A model generated the notes under the pieces. The model was given only the letters and a program-made list of their open reading frames with translations, was not told the origin of the DNA and made no database searches. Source: Sediminibacterium sp. C3 (lineage in GTDB: Bacteria > Bacteroidota > Bacteroidia > Chitinophagales > Chitinophagaceae). Taken from it: a stretch of 64,000 nt of DNA. Shown here one piece after another: positions 44,445 through 53,720 of the stretch. The translations under genes and the position numbers were made by a program. The stretch is from NCBI RefSeq assembly GCF_000508085.1, contig NZ_KI669560.1, positions 774,219-838,218 of the forward strand. The letters are read 5' to 3'. Every line of letters starts with the position of its first letter. The stretch's first letter is position 1.

Positions 44445-45446
44445 TTATATCGGCTTGTTCAAGGTCTCCCAAAGCAAGTCTTTCAGCTCGGTTAGTCCCT
44501 TATTGGTTACCGATGAAATGAAAACATGGGGAATATCAGCCGGTAATTCCTTGCTGATGGCTTCCTTTAATTCATCGTCCAGCATATCGCTTTTACTAAT
44601 GGCAATGATGAAATCTTTCTGCAACATTTCTTCATTGTAGTTCTTTAATTCCTGACGAAGGATTTCAAACTCTTTTCGGTGATCATTACTGTCGGCAGGA
44701 ATCAGGAATAATAAAACGGCATTGCGTTCTATATGTCTGAGGAATCGATGTCCCAATCCTTTACCTTCAGCTGCTCCTTCAATAATACCCGGTAAGTCTG
44801 CAATACAAAATGATTTTGAATCACGGTAGGCAACCATGCCTAACTGAGGCGTTAAGGTAGTAAATGCGTAATTGGCAATTTTAGGTTTGGCGGCAGTAAT
44901 GACAGATAGTAAAGTAGATTTGCCTGCATTGGGGAATCCAACCAAACCCACGTCTGCCAATACTTTCAGCTCAATATTTTTCCATCCTTCCACACCGGGT
45001 TCTCCGGGTTGTGCATGGTCGGGTGCCTGGTTGGTAGGGGTGGCAAAATTGCTATTGCCCAATCCGCCTCTTCCTCCACGCATCCAGATATATTCCTGTC
45101 CGTCTTCTAAAATTTCTGCTTCAATCTTGCCGGTTTCTTCATCACGCGCAACCGTACCCAGGGGAACTTCAATAATAATATCTTTTCCGTCTCTGCCGGT
45201 ACAATTGTCTTTGCTACCGTTCTCACCGTTTTCGGCCAATACATTCTTGAAATAGCGTAAATGCAACAATGTCCAGAGGTTGCGGTTCCCTTTTAAAATA
45301 ATATGTCCGCCTCTGCCACCATCGCCACCGTCCGGGCCGCCCATGGCAGTTAGTTTATTGCGCATAAAATGTCTTACACCTGCACCACCGTGACCACTGC
45401 GCGCAAAAATTCTGATATAGTCTATAAAGTTATTCCGTTCCGACAC
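44445..45446 (-). CDS. obgE: GTPase ObgE/CgtA
   Basis: A 333-residue ribosome-associated GTPase for large-subunit assembly. The glycine-rich Obg fold is at the N-terminus ([24 protein letters not shown]). The G domain has [12 protein letters not shown], the switch [16 protein letters not shown] and ISKSD. The start codon is GTG (44444-44446 on the plus strand reads CAC for 45444-45446), confirmed by the TATCTTTG element upstream. It lacks the extra C-terminal OCT domain. Confidence 0.95.
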   Translation of the reverse strand: MSERNNFIDYIRIFARSGHGGAGVRHFMRNKLTAMGGPDGGDGGRGGHIILKGNRNLWTLLHLRYFKNVLAENGENGSKDNCTGRDGKDIIIEVPLGTVARDEETGKIEAEILEDGQEYIWMRGGRGGLGNSNFATPTNQAPDHAQPGEPGVEGWKNIELKVLADVGLVGFPNAGKSTLLSVITAAKPKIANYAFTTLTPQLGMVAYRDSKSFCIADLPGIIEGAAEGKGLGHRFLRHIERNAVLLFLIPADSNDHRKEFEILRQELKNYNEEMLQKDFIIAISKSDMLDDELKEAISKELPADIPHVFISSVTNKGLTELKDLLWETLNKPI

Positions 45447-45462
45447 TTGTATAATTTAAGTG

Positions 45463-45470
45463 CAAAGATA
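45463..45470 (-). promoter_or_regulatory. Putative -7 promoter element of obgE
   Basis: TATCTTTG on the minus strand fits TAnnTTTG exactly and ends 16 nt before the obgE GTG start. Confidence 0.4.
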
Positions 45471-45487
45471 CAACATTGAAATTTGGT

Positions 45488-46081
45488 CTATTTTTTCATT
45501 GCATTCCAGGTGCTGTAGAGTGTATCCTGTTTGGGGCGGTCGGCAGGAACGAATCTGAGCGGTTCGCAGGGTTCCCAGTATTCCTGCATTTCTTTGGGTA
45601 GCTGTTGGTAGAGTGCTGTACCCTTTGTCTTCCAGGCAATCATTTCATCTGAAACGGTCTTGATGATTTTGGCAGGGTTGCCTGCAATTAAAGAACGTGA
45701 AATAAAATGCTCATCTGCCTTAATAAAACTCATGGCACCAACAATGCATTCATCCTCTAGTACTACATTGTCCATAATAACGGAATTCATACCCACCAGA
45801 CAATTGCGGCCAATGGTGGCTCCGTGAATAACCGCACCATGTCCAATATGGGCGTTCTCTTTTAATAATACGGTGGTGCCCGGAAACATATGCAGGGTGC
45901 AGTTCTCCTGCACATTGCAACCGTCTTCAATAATGATGGCGCCCCAATCACCCCTGATAGCAGCTCCTGGTCCTATGTAAACATTCTTTCCAATAATTAC
46001 ATTGCCTGTAACAGCAGCCTGGGGATGCACAAAGGAACTTTCATGTACAACCGGTATAAATCCTTTAAAAGAATAAATCAT
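45488..46081 (-). CDS. PaaY-like hexapeptide transferase
   Basis: A 197-residue left-handed beta-helix protein of the gamma-carbonic-anhydrase-like family. It has hexapeptide repeats (VIIGKNVYIGPGAAIRGDWG, and LVGMNSVIMDNV) and metal-ligand histidines in NAHIGHGAVIHG. In the phenylacetate operon this is PaaY, which has thioesterase activity on ring-opened CoA intermediates. It overlaps paaI by 4 bp and is the last gene of the operon, which supports the assignment. Confidence 0.85.
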   Translation of the reverse strand: MIYSFKGFIPVVHESSFVHPQAAVTGNVIIGKNVYIGPGAAIRGDWGAIIIEDGCNVQENCTLHMFPGTTVLLKENAHIGHGAVIHGATIGRNCLVGMNSVIMDNVVLEDECIVGAMSFIKADEHFISRSLIAGNPAKIIKTVSDEMIAWKTKGTALYQQLPKEMQEYWEPCEPLRFVPADRPKQDTLYSTWNAMKK

Positions 46082-46497
46082 AAAGATGCTTTTACAACAA
46101 GCTTACCTGTTCTGAAACAATTTCCTTTAAAGTAAGACACCAACTCATTGTGCTGATTCGTAATTGTAATTTGATATAATCCTGTCGATCTTCCATTGTG
46201 TAATTCTTTGGCTTCGGCAATCAATGTATCGCCTACATGCACGGGTTTCAGAAAATTGATGGAAGTGTCCAATGCCACCGATAAATTATTTCTATTGTTG
46301 CAGGCAAAGGCAAATGCACTGTCGGAAAAAGCAAAGGCAATGCCGCCATGAACAATGCCCAATCCATTCATCATTTCAGGTCTTACCTGCATTTTAATTT
46401 TACTGTATCCTTCCTCTATCTCTACTACTTCTATGCCTAACCATTGTGAAAACAAATCTGCTTTCATCATTTCTTCTACAATATGTTGTGGTGTCAT
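46078..46497 (-). CDS. paaI: PaaI-type hotdog thioesterase
   Basis: A 139-residue hotdog-fold acyl-CoA thioesterase. The core GLGIVHGGIAFAFSDSAFAFA carries the conserved Gly-Gly and acidic residue. In phenylacetate catabolism PaaI hydrolyses stalled hydroxyphenylacetyl-CoA and related dead-end products, protecting the CoA pool. It is 18 bp downstream of the isomerase/hydratase gene and overlaps paaY. Confidence 0.9.
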   Translation of the reverse strand: MTPQHIVEEMMKADLFSQWLGIEVVEIEEGYSKIKMQVRPEMMNGLGIVHGGIAFAFSDSAFAFACNNRNNLSVALDTSINFLKPVHVGDTLIAEAKELHNGRSTGLYQITITNQHNELVSYFKGNCFRTGKLVVKASL

Positions 46498-46515
46498 GGC
46501 TTTTGTTTTATCAAT

Positions 46516-47292
46516 TTATTGGCCTTTGTATTGGGGAGCACGTTTGGCTAAAAAAGCATCCACCCCTTCTTTGAAATCTGCTGTTGCTGCTGCTTTTTGC
46601 TGCAAATCGTCTTCCAATGCCAGTTGTGATTGTATAGTATTGGTAGCACTTGCATTCAATGCCTGCTTTATATAACCCAGTGCTTTGGTGGGCATGGTGG
46701 CAAGTTGAACCGCCAGTTTTTTGCTTTCTGTTTCAAAAACCTCATCTTCAAATACTTTATACAACATGCCCATTTGCAAAGCTTCTGTTGCAGAAACCTT
46801 ATCGCCCAACATCATTAGCGCACTCGCTCTTTGAAATCCGATTAATCGGGGCAAAGTGAATGTACCACCACTATCCGGAATCAATCCGATTTTAGAAAAT
46901 GCCTGAATAAAAGAAGCGCTTGATTTGCTTACAACAATATCGCAGGCAAAAGCAATATTGGCGCCTGCTCCGGCTGCAACCCCATTTACAGCAGCCACTA
47001 CCGGCTTCTGAATTTCTCTTAGCCTTTGTACAATCGGATTGTAGTGTTCGCTTAAAATTCTTTGCATGCCTGGACCTTCCGGATCTACCACTTCTGCCAA
47101 ATCCTGTCCTGCACAAAATCCCTTCCCAGCACCAGTTAAATAAATGGCCCTGATATTTTCATCACTGGCGCATTCATCCAATATAGCCTGCAACTGCAAT
47201 GCCATGGGTCGGTTGAAGGAATTTAATTTGTCGGGTCGGTTCATCGTAATGAAAGCGACACCAGACTCAACACTAAATAATATTGCATCCAT
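46516..47292 (-). CDS. paaG: PaaG-type ring isomerase (enoyl-CoA hydratase family)
   Basis: A 258-residue crotonase-fold enzyme, most likely PaaG, which isomerises the ring epoxide of phenylacetyl-CoA to the oxepin. Signals are GKGFCAGQDLAEV, VNGVAAGAGANIAFACD and the catalytic IPDSGGTFTLPR, where Asp replaces the usual hydratase Glu. The C-terminus TADFKEGVDAFLAKRAPQYKG is typical. It starts 9 bp after paaD. PaaF activity is possible, but the active-site Asp favours PaaG. Confidence 0.9.
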   Translation of the reverse strand: MDAILFSVESGVAFITMNRPDKLNSFNRPMALQLQAILDECASDENIRAIYLTGAGKGFCAGQDLAEVVDPEGPGMQRILSEHYNPIVQRLREIQKPVVAAVNGVAAGAGANIAFACDIVVSKSSASFIQAFSKIGLIPDSGGTFTLPRLIGFQRASALMMLGDKVSATEALQMGMLYKVFEDEVFETESKKLAVQLATMPTKALGYIKQALNASATNTIQSQLALEDDLQQKAAATADFKEGVDAFLAKRAPQYKGQ

Positions 47293-47301
47293 AAAAATAC
47301 T

Positions 47302-47793
47302 TTAATGGCATTTAAAATAATCAAAAGGTTCCTTGCACTCTTCGCATTTAAACAAAGCCTTACAAGCCGTGCTCCCGAATTGTGAAACCAATACGGTATG
47401 GGTGGATTGACATTGCGGACAAGGCACTACCAAATCTTCCAGGTAAGCAGCGTCAATGCTTTTACCTACAGGGGGAGCAATACCGTAGGCTTTTAATTGC
47501 TGCTTCCCTTTTTCGGTCATCCAGTCGGTGGTCCAGGCCGGAGATAAAATGGTTTTGATAGTTGGTTCATATCCTGCTCCCAACAAAGCCATTCTGATTT
47601 GCATGGCAATCATGTCCATGGCCGGACAACCTGTGTAAGTAGGCGTAATGGTAACCCTTACTTGCCTGCCTTCAACATCAACAGCTCTGATCACCCCCAA
47701 ATCTACTACAGACAATACAGGCACTTCCGGATCCATAACGGATTCCATTATTTGCCATACTTCGGCATGTTGAGTTGTGGCTGAATTTACCAT
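47302..47793 (-). CDS. paaD: Phenylacetyl-CoA epoxidase subunit PaaD
   Basis: A 163-residue protein of the PaaD/DUF59-like type. The N-terminal half (VMDPEVPVLSVVDLGVIR) is the SUF-like domain and the C-terminal half has a cysteine set CPQCQSTHT and FKCEECKEPFDYFKCH that probably binds a metal or Fe-S cluster. It is thought to help mature the epoxidase. It overlaps paaC by 7 bp. Confidence 0.93.
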   Translation of the reverse strand: MVNSATTQHAEVWQIMESVMDPEVPVLSVVDLGVIRAVDVEGRQVRVTITPTYTGCPAMDMIAMQIRMALLGAGYEPTIKTILSPAWTTDWMTEKGKQQLKAYGIAPPVGKSIDAAYLEDLVVPCPQCQSTHTVLVSQFGSTACKALFKCEECKEPFDYFKCH

Positions 47794-48578
47794 TCGCTGT
47801 TGGGATAAGCTCTTTGTAAATATTGCATTTCTGCCAGAATATATCCTAAGTGTTCTGTGTGCATGCCAGTTGCACCCCCTTTCTGTACAAAGGTTTTGGC
47901 AGGAATAAGCAGACCTGCTTCTTCAAAAATGGCTGTAACTTTTTGGTTCCAGGCAGTCTGAATAGCAGCATAGTTCAGGCAAGTAGCAGTGGCGTATTCA
48001 GGTTGAATAAACATTTCTCCTGTATAAGCCCAGATAGCATCAATGGCTTGCTGCATACGTCTCTTGCTTTCTTCTGTTCCATCGCCCAAGCGCAATACCC
48101 AATCCTGACTCCACTTTACATGATAGCTGATTTCCTTTATGGATTTTTCTGCAATAGCAGCAACCTGTGCGTCTTCGTGTTTCAATAACTGCGTAAACAA
48201 TTCCAGTTGAAACTGACTCAGCAAAAACAAACGCAAAGTGGTTTGTGCCCAGTCTCCGTTTGGTATTTCCGTAATCAATAAATTTTTAAACTCTACCACA
48301 TCTCTCAAATAAGCCAGACTGTCTTCGGTTACGGGCAAACTGATATCCTTGCCTGTTTGTGTAAGTTCAATCTTGTCTGCATGCTGGTTAATTAGTTCAG
48401 CAGCATGCTGGTATAAATTTCTTGCCTGTCCAATATAGTCCAATGCAATATTCGTGATGGCAATGTCCTGCTCTAATATTGGTCCGTGTCCGCACCATTC
48501 ACTGTTGCGGTGTCCAATAATCAATGCATTGTCTGCCAGGTGAAGTAGAAAATCAATCTCGTTTTTCGCAGTTGCCAT
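47787..48578 (-). CDS. paaC: Phenylacetyl-CoA epoxidase subunit PaaC
   Basis: A 263-residue ferritin-like helical protein that supports the catalytic subunit PaaA in the ring-1,2-epoxidase. It is recognised by LADNALIIGHRNSEWCGHGP and ALDYIGQAR near the N-terminus, and GGATGMHTEHLGYILAEMQYLQRAYP at the C-terminus (read as two motifs GGATGMHTEHLG and EMQYLQRAYP). It overlaps paaB by 1 bp and paaD by 7 bp. Confidence 0.95.
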   Translation of the reverse strand: MATAKNEIDFLLHLADNALIIGHRNSEWCGHGPILEQDIAITNIALDYIGQARNLYQHAAELINQHADKIELTQTGKDISLPVTEDSLAYLRDVVEFKNLLITEIPNGDWAQTTLRLFLLSQFQLELFTQLLKHEDAQVAAIAEKSIKEISYHVKWSQDWVLRLGDGTEESKRRMQQAIDAIWAYTGEMFIQPEYATATCLNYAAIQTAWNQKVTAIFEEAGLLIPAKTFVQKGGATGMHTEHLGYILAEMQYLQRAYPNSEW

Positions 48579-48946
48579 TACATGTATTTTACTTCATCAG
48601 GTAAATCATAAAAAGTGGGATGTCTGTAGGCTTTGTCATTAGCAGGATCATACAGCGCTTCCGCTTCATCCGGATTGCTGGCATGAATATGCTTGCTTTC
48701 TACTACCCAGATGCTTACCCCTTCCATTCTGCGGGTGTACACATCTCTGGCATTCTCAATGGCCATGGCAGCGTCGGCAGCGTGTAAGCTTCCTACATGT
48801 TTATGATCCAGCCCTTGTTTGCTGCGGATGAATACTTCCCATAAAGGCCATTCAGCCTTATTGGTTTGCTGGGTAGAAATATCAGCGGCTCCGTTTTTGC
48901 TTTCGCCGTAGTCGCCGTAGTAAAGTTTGTGTAATTGAAAGCTCAT
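48578..48946 (-). CDS. paaB: Phenylacetyl-CoA epoxidase subunit PaaB
   Basis: A 122-residue small subunit of the epoxidase, which stabilises the PaaABC(E) complex. It has the family sequence WPLWEVFIRSKQGLDHKHVGSLH and YTRRMEGVSIWVVESKHI. Length is longer than the E. coli 95-residue form owing to an N-terminal extension, as in other Bacteroidota. It sits between paaA and paaC in the conserved order. Confidence 0.94.
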   Translation of the reverse strand: MSFQLHKLYYGDYGESKNGAADISTQQTNKAEWPLWEVFIRSKQGLDHKHVGSLHAADAAMAIENARDVYTRRMEGVSIWVVESKHIHASNPDEAEALYDPANDKAYRHPTFYDLPDEVKYM

Positions 48947-48963
48947 ATTCTTTGATTTTAATG

Positions 48964-49905
48964 TTATGCTGCAGCCTGTTTTTGTTTCGCTTTTTTATTG
49001 GCATAGGCCAATGCCGCATCTCTTACCCATGCACCTTCTTCCCAGGCTTTTTTACGAGCGTCTAATCTTTCCTTATTGCAGGGGCCATTGCCTTGCACTA
49101 CTTGCCAGAACTCATCCCAGTTGATTTCACCAAAATCATAATGACCTCTTTCTTCATTCCATTTCAAATCTTTATCGGGTAAAGTAAATCCCAGCACTTT
49201 CACCTGTTCTGCACAAACGTCTACAAATTTTTGTCTGAGCTCATCGTTGCTGAAACGTTTGATTTTCCATTTCATGCTTTGAATGGTATTAGGGCTTTCA
49301 TCGTCCTTGGGTCCAAACATCATCAGGCTTGGCCACCACCAGCGGTTGATGGCATCCTGTGCCATTCTGCGTTGCGCTTCTGTTCCCTTGCTTAATACAT
49401 ACAGTATTTCAAACCCCTGACGCTGGTGAAAACTTTCTTCTTTACAAACCCTTACCATGGCACGTGCATAAGGACCAAAACTGGTTCTGCAAAGCGGTAC
49501 CTGATTCATAATGGCGGCACCGTCTACCAGCCATCCAATCACGCCCATATCTGCCCAGCTTAAAGTGGGATAGTTAAAGATGGAAGAGTATTTGGCTTTG
49601 CCAGTATGCAATTGCTCGTACATCTGATCCCTTGTAATGCCAAGTGTTTCAGCTGCACTATATAAATACAAACCATGACCTGCTTCGTCCTGCACTTTGG
49701 CCAAAAGAATGGCTTTTCTTCTTAGTGATGGGGCACGGGTTATCCAGTTGCCCTCTGGTAACATACCAATGATTTCGCTGTGCGCGTGCTGACTGATTTG
49801 TCTGATCAGGGTCTGACGATACTTCTCAGGCATCCAGTCTTTTGGCTCAATTCTTATTTCACGATCAACCTTGTCCTGAAAGATTTTTTCAAAGTCTTGT
49901 TCCAT
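48964..49905 (-). CDS. paaA: Phenylacetyl-CoA epoxidase catalytic subunit PaaA
   Basis: A 313-residue diiron ferritin-like oxygenase that adds oxygen to the aromatic ring of phenylacetyl-CoA. Diiron ligands are visible in [14 protein letters not shown] and [13 protein letters not shown] (ExxH motifs). It starts [26 protein letters not shown], close to the family. It lies 6 bp downstream of paaE. Together with paaB, paaC and paaE it forms the functional complex. Confidence 0.96.
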   Translation of the reverse strand: MEQDFEKIFQDKVDREIRIEPKDWMPEKYRQTLIRQISQHAHSEIIGMLPEGNWITRAPSLRRKAILLAKVQDEAGHGLYLYSAAETLGITRDQMYEQLHTGKAKYSSIFNYPTLSWADMGVIGWLVDGAAIMNQVPLCRTSFGPYARAMVRVCKEESFHQRQGFEILYVLSKGTEAQRRMAQDAINRWWWPSLMMFGPKDDESPNTIQSMKWKIKRFSNDELRQKFVDVCAEQVKVLGFTLPDKDLKWNEERGHYDFGEINWDEFWQVVQGNGPCNKERLDARKKAWEEGAWVRDAALAYANKKAKQKQAAA

Positions 49906-49911
49906 AATTTT

Positions 49912-50985
49912 TTATTTAACATCAAAGTCAATGAATACATTTTCTGTTCTCGGATGAGACTGACAGGTTAAAATAAACCCATGCTCTATCTCTTCCTGTT
50001 CCAATCCATAGTTCACATCCATGTCTACTTCGCCTTCTATTAATTTTGCTTTGCATGTACAGCATACGCCTCCTTTGCAGGCATAGGGGAGATCAGCACC
50101 ATTTTTTAAGGCGGCATCTAAAATGCTTTCTCCTTCAAAGCTAAGATCAAAGGCAAAAGTGATTCCATCCTGTTTAACGGTGATATGGCTTTTTACCTCT
50201 TTGCTGGCACTCGTTGAATCGGTTGTATTTTTCTTTGCCTTAACTCCGGTAGTAAATAATTCAAAGTGAATTTTTTTGGAATCAACGCCACTCTCTTCCA
50301 ATGCCTGCTTAACGCCGAAAATCATTTCTTCTGGACCGCATAAAAAATAGGCGGCTATTTTTTCAGGCTGTAACAATGTTTTACAAAGTTGCTGGCATTT
50401 TTCCTGATCAATTCTTCCGAAATGAATGGGTGCATCTGTTTTTTCACGGGATAAAATATACACGATGCTGAATCGGCCCATGAACTTATTTTTCAAAGCT
50501 TCTAAAGCTTCTTTGAAAATAATGCTGTGCCGGTTTCTGTTTCCGTAAATTAATGTGAAGCTGCTATTTGGTTCGGTTTGGAGTGTTGTTTTGATAATGG
50601 AGAGAATGGGGGTAATGCCACTACCTGCAGCAAAAGCAACGTATTGATTTTTTGTAGCAGGATTTAGTTGGGTAAAAAATTTTCCCTGCGGAGGCATTAC
50701 TTCCAAAGCCATTCCTTTTGCCAGTGACTCATTGGCCCAGGTAGAAAACAATCCGCCACTTACTTTTTTAATGGCTACCCTTAATTCATTATCCAAAGGG
50801 CTGCTGCAGATGGAATAAGATCTTCTGGCTTCTTCTCCGTTTATCAGGCTCTTAAGCGTAATGTATTGACCTTGCGTAAAATTGAATTTTTCCTGCAGGG
50901 AAGAAGGCACTTCAAAAGCTACAGAAACGCAGTCTGGTGTTTCTTGCTTTACTTCTTTAACGGTCAGTGTTTCAAACTTAGTCAT
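49912..50985 (-). CDS. paaE: Phenylacetyl-CoA epoxidase reductase PaaE
   Basis: A 357-residue NAD(P)H reductase that passes electrons to the PaaA diiron centre. The FAD/NAD domain (1-240) has RRSYSICSSP, GSGITPILSIIKTTL and FLCGPEEMI. A C-terminal plant-type ferredoxin domain has the 2Fe-2S ligands in ACKGGVCCTCKAKL and FILTCQSHP. It overlaps the tetR gene by 8 bp, so the regulator and the enzymes are one transcription unit. Confidence 0.95.
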   Translation of the reverse strand: MTKFETLTVKEVKQETPDCVSVAFEVPSSLQEKFNFTQGQYITLKSLINGEEARRSYSICSSPLDNELRVAIKKVSGGLFSTWANESLAKGMALEVMPPQGKFFTQLNPATKNQYVAFAAGSGITPILSIIKTTLQTEPNSSFTLIYGNRNRHSIIFKEALEALKNKFMGRFSIVYILSREKTDAPIHFGRIDQEKCQQLCKTLLQPEKIAAYFLCGPEEMIFGVKQALEESGVDSKKIHFELFTTGVKAKKNTTDSTSASKEVKSHITVKQDGITFAFDLSFEGESILDAALKNGADLPYACKGGVCCTCKAKLIEGEVDMDVNYGLEQEEIEHGFILTCQSHPRTENVFIDFDVK

Positions 50986-51571
50986 TCTTTAATCCTCCCA
51001 CCAAAATGGTAATCATATTACTAGTTAGTGCATCTGCATCAATTTTCTGTGTTGAACGATGCCAGCTTTCAATGCCTCCAATGGCATGCAGAATAATCAA
51101 CACTGCCGTGGGTGCATCAATGGCTTTGATTTCCTTATTTCTGATGCCCGCTTCTATAATGGCGGCAAAACGCTTGCGATACATTCTTCGCTGGTTCTGA
51201 AAATTAGAAAGGTAAGGATCCGATAAATGTTTCCACTCTCTGTCGCTTACATATACTTCCTCGTAATGATTAATCATTTCATTGATATGGAAACGAACCA
51301 GCTCCTCCACTTTGGCAATGGAATTGTTTTTCTTAGACTCTACTTCGTCCATATGATGCATGAAGCGATTGGCCACACCAAAGCAGAGTTCATGTAATAA
51401 TTCTGTTTTGGATTTAATATGGTTATACAGGCTGGCAGCTTCTACGCCTACAGCTTCTGCTAAGTCGCGCATGCTGGCAGCTTTAAATCCTTTTTCTCTG
51501 AATAAAGAAGCCGCTTTACTAACGATTACCTCTTTACGGCTGGTGTTTTTTTCTATTTTTATTCTGGCCAT
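50978..51571 (-). CDS. TetR-family regulator of the paa operon
   Basis: A 197-residue regulator starting at ATG 51571 (MARIKIEK). A frame from 51595 would begin inside the operator, so I reject it. The TetR helix-turn-helix is REKGFKAASMRDLAEAVGVEAASLYNHIKSK. The C-terminal ligand domain is unlike others I recall in detail. It sits at the head of the phenylacetate operon. By analogy with PaaR of Thermus (a TetR-type repressor released by phenylacetyl-CoA), it is likely an autoregulating repressor of the downstream genes. Confidence 0.88.
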   Translation of the reverse strand: MARIKIEKNTSRKEVIVSKAASLFREKGFKAASMRDLAEAVGVEAASLYNHIKSKTELLHELCFGVANRFMHHMDEVESKKNNSIAKVEELVRFHINEMINHYEEVYVSDREWKHLSDPYLSNFQNQRRMYRKRFAAIIEAGIRNKEIKAIDAPTAVLIILHAIGGIESWHRSTQKIDADALTSNMITILVGGLKND

Positions 51572-51588
51572 GGTACGAAGATAATATA

Positions 51589-51602
51589 CTAACACATGTT
51601 AG
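51589..51602. promoter_or_regulatory. Palindromic operator of the TetR regulator
   Basis: CTAACA-CA-TGTTAG has 6-bp perfect arms and a 2-bp spacer, 17 bp upstream of the tetR ATG. It follows the layout CNAAC(N)4GTTNG reported for PaaR of Thermus thermophilus, but with A/T at the inner positions. A TGTTAG half-site recurs near 51634. Confidence 0.6.
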
Positions 51603-51713
51603 CAATGATTTGTCTAAAATTATCTTATCCTGTTAGTTTATTGCCTCAACTGCTTATTTGGGGGGATTCGCTGATAAACCATTAATTTCGCAGCCGTATC
51701 TTAAATTATAATT

Positions 51714-52637
51714 ATGTCTTTAGTTGTTGTTGGATCCATGGCATTCGATGCCATTGAAACCCCTTTTGGTAAAAGTGATAAGATAATTGGCGGTGCAGGT
51801 ACTTATATTGCCTGGTGTGCTTCCAATTATACACCTGTTAAACAGATTTCTGTAGTGGGTGGCGATTTTCCTCAGGAGGAACTGGATAGCCTTACTGAAA
51901 GAAATGTAGACCTGGAAGGAGTTCAGATTAAAAAGGATGAGAAGACTTTTTTCTGGAGTGGCCGTTACCATATGGACATGAATACCAGAGATACTTTAGA
52001 TACCCAGCTAAATGTATTGGGAGATTTTCAGCCTGTAGTGCCCGATAGTTATCAGGATTGCGAGTTTTTGATGCTCGGCAATCTAGCTCCCGCCGTACAA
52101 AGAAGTGTAATTGAGCAGCTAAAAAACAGACCGAAGCTGATAGTAATGGATACCATGAATTTCTGGATGGAAATTGCCATGGACGACCTGAAGCAAACAT
52201 TGGCGATGGTAGACTTACTGATGGTGAATGATAGTGAAGCCCGTGAATTAAGTGGTGAATATTCATTGGTTAAAGCGGCTGCTAAAATCATGAAAATGGG
52301 CCCTAAATATTTAATTATTAAAAAGGGGGAGCACGGGGCGCTTTTATTCCACGGCAATCAGGTGTTTTTTGCACCGGCTTTACCACTGGAAGAAGTGTTT
52401 GATCCAACAGGTGCAGGGGATACATTCGCTGGTGGATTCATAGGACATATTGCGAAAACCAAAGACATTTCTTTTGAGAACATGAAAACTGCCATTATCG
52501 TGGGTAGTGCAATGGCTTCTTTCTGTGTAGAAAAATTTGGAACCCAGCGTTTAAGAGAAATCAACAAGGCAGATATTGATTCCAGACTGGATGAGTTTGT
52601 TCAACTGGTTAATTTTGATATTGAGTTGGGCAATTAA
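51714..52637 (+). CDS. PfkB-family carbohydrate or nucleoside kinase
   Basis: A 307-residue ribokinase-fold kinase. It has the N-terminal GGAGTYIAWCASNY, with the glycine pair that binds substrate, and the PfkB signature DPTGAGDTFAGGFIGHI with the catalytic Asp. Similar Bacteroidota proteins are annotated as sugar or adenosine-like kinases, but the substrate cannot be told from the sequence. It is monocistronic and ends at a clear terminator. Confidence 0.9.
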   Translation: MSLVVVGSMAFDAIETPFGKSDKIIGGAGTYIAWCASNYTPVKQISVVGGDFPQEELDSLTERNVDLEGVQIKKDEKTFFWSGRYHMDMNTRDTLDTQLNVLGDFQPVVPDSYQDCEFLMLGNLAPAVQRSVIEQLKNRPKLIVMDTMNFWMEIAMDDLKQTLAMVDLLMVNDSEARELSGEYSLVKAAAKIMKMGPKYLIIKKGEHGALLFHGNQVFFAPALPLEEVFDPTGAGDTFAGGFIGHIAKTKDISFENMKTAIIVGSAMASFCVEKFGTQRLREINKADIDSRLDEFVQLVNFDIELGN

Positions 52638-52654
52638 TTGAATATATATTAACG

Positions 52655-52682
52655 GGCCTTCCAGATTTGGAAGGCCTTTTTT
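52655..52682 (+). terminator. Intrinsic terminator after the PfkB kinase
   Basis: GGCCTTCCAGATTTGGAAGGCC is an 8-bp stem with a short loop, followed by TTTTTT. Confidence 0.85.
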
Positions 52683-52705
52683 GTATAACCAAAACCCCGA
52701 GAGGG

Positions 52706-52711
52706 AAGGAG
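52706..52711 (+). promoter_or_regulatory. Strong Shine-Dalgarno sequence before asd
   Basis: AAGGAG lies 9 nt before the asd ATG. Clear Shine-Dalgarno sequences are rare among the genes of this window, as expected for Bacteroidota, so this one stands out. Confidence 0.6.
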
Positions 52712-52720
52712 AATTAAAAA

Positions 52721-53710
52721 ATGAAAGTAGCTGTTGTTGGCGCAACGGGTTTAGTAGGAACCAAAATGTTGCAGGTATTGGCTGAAAGAAATTTTCCGGT
52801 ATCTGAAATTGTACCGGTAGCATCTGAAAGATCCGTAGGTAAGGAAGTAAGCTTTAAAGGGAAAGCATATAAAGTAGTAAGTATGGCGGATGGTATTGCA
52901 GCAAAACCTGCCGTAGCCATTTTTTCTGCTGGTGGCAGTACTTCTCTGGAATGGGCCCCTCAATATGCAGCAGCTGGAATTAAAGTGATTGATAACTCTT
53001 CTGCCTGGAGAATGGATCCTACAAAGAAACTGGTTGTTCCTGAGGTTAATGCTTCGGCCTTAACTGCTGAAGATTTCATTATTGCCAATCCCAATTGCTC
53101 TACCATTCAGATGGTGGTTGCCCTACAGCCACTTCATGCAAAATATACCATTAAGCGTGTAGTAGTAAGTACCTATCAAAGTGTAACTGGTACTGGAAAA
53201 AAAGCGGTAGACCAATTGTTTAATGAGCGCAAAGGAGTGGAAGGTGAAATGGCTTATAAATATCCCATAGATTTAAATGTAATTCCTCAGATTGATGTTT
53301 TTCTAGACAATGGATATACCAAGGAGGAAATGAAAATGGTGTTGGAAACCAAGAAAATCATGCAGGATGATTCTATTCGAGTAACGGCTACAACGGTTCG
53401 CATTCCTGTTATTGGTGGACATAGTGAATCTGTGAATATTGAATTTGCCAATGAATTTGATGTAGCTGAAGTAAAAGCATTGTTGGCAACTGCTCCGGGT
53501 GTTATTGTGCAGGATGATTTGCCCAATCAGATTTATCCAATGCCATTATGGGCACATGAAAAAGACGAAGTATTTGTAGGCAGAATCAGAAGAGACGAAA
53601 CCCAGGAGAAGACCCTGAATATGTGGATTGTAAGCGATAACCTCAGAAAAGGTGCGGCTACCAATGCTGTTCAGATTGCTGAATACATGGTTGCCAACGG
53701 CCTGTTATAA
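52721..53710 (+). CDS. asd: Aspartate-semialdehyde dehydrogenase
   Basis: Asd reduces aspartyl phosphate to aspartate semialdehyde, a step shared by lysine, methionine, threonine and diaminopimelate synthesis. The 329-residue protein has the NADP-binding GATGLVGTKML, the catalytic Cys in IANPNCSTIQM, and the active-site histidine in GGHSESVNIEF. It starts with an ATG after a strong ribosome-binding site and is followed by two lipoprotein genes. Confidence 0.97.
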   Translation: MKVAVVGATGLVGTKMLQVLAERNFPVSEIVPVASERSVGKEVSFKGKAYKVVSMADGIAAKPAVAIFSAGGSTSLEWAPQYAAAGIKVIDNSSAWRMDPTKKLVVPEVNASALTAEDFIIANPNCSTIQMVVALQPLHAKYTIKRVVVSTYQSVTGTGKKAVDQLFNERKGVEGEMAYKYPIDLNVIPQIDVFLDNGYTKEEMKMVLETKKIMQDDSIRVTATTVRIPVIGGHSESVNIEFANEFDVAEVKALLATAPGVIVQDDLPNQIYPMPLWAHEKDEVFVGRIRRDETQEKTLNMWIVSDNLRKGAATNAVQIAEYMVANGLL

Positions 53711-53720
53711 ATTTTGCTGA

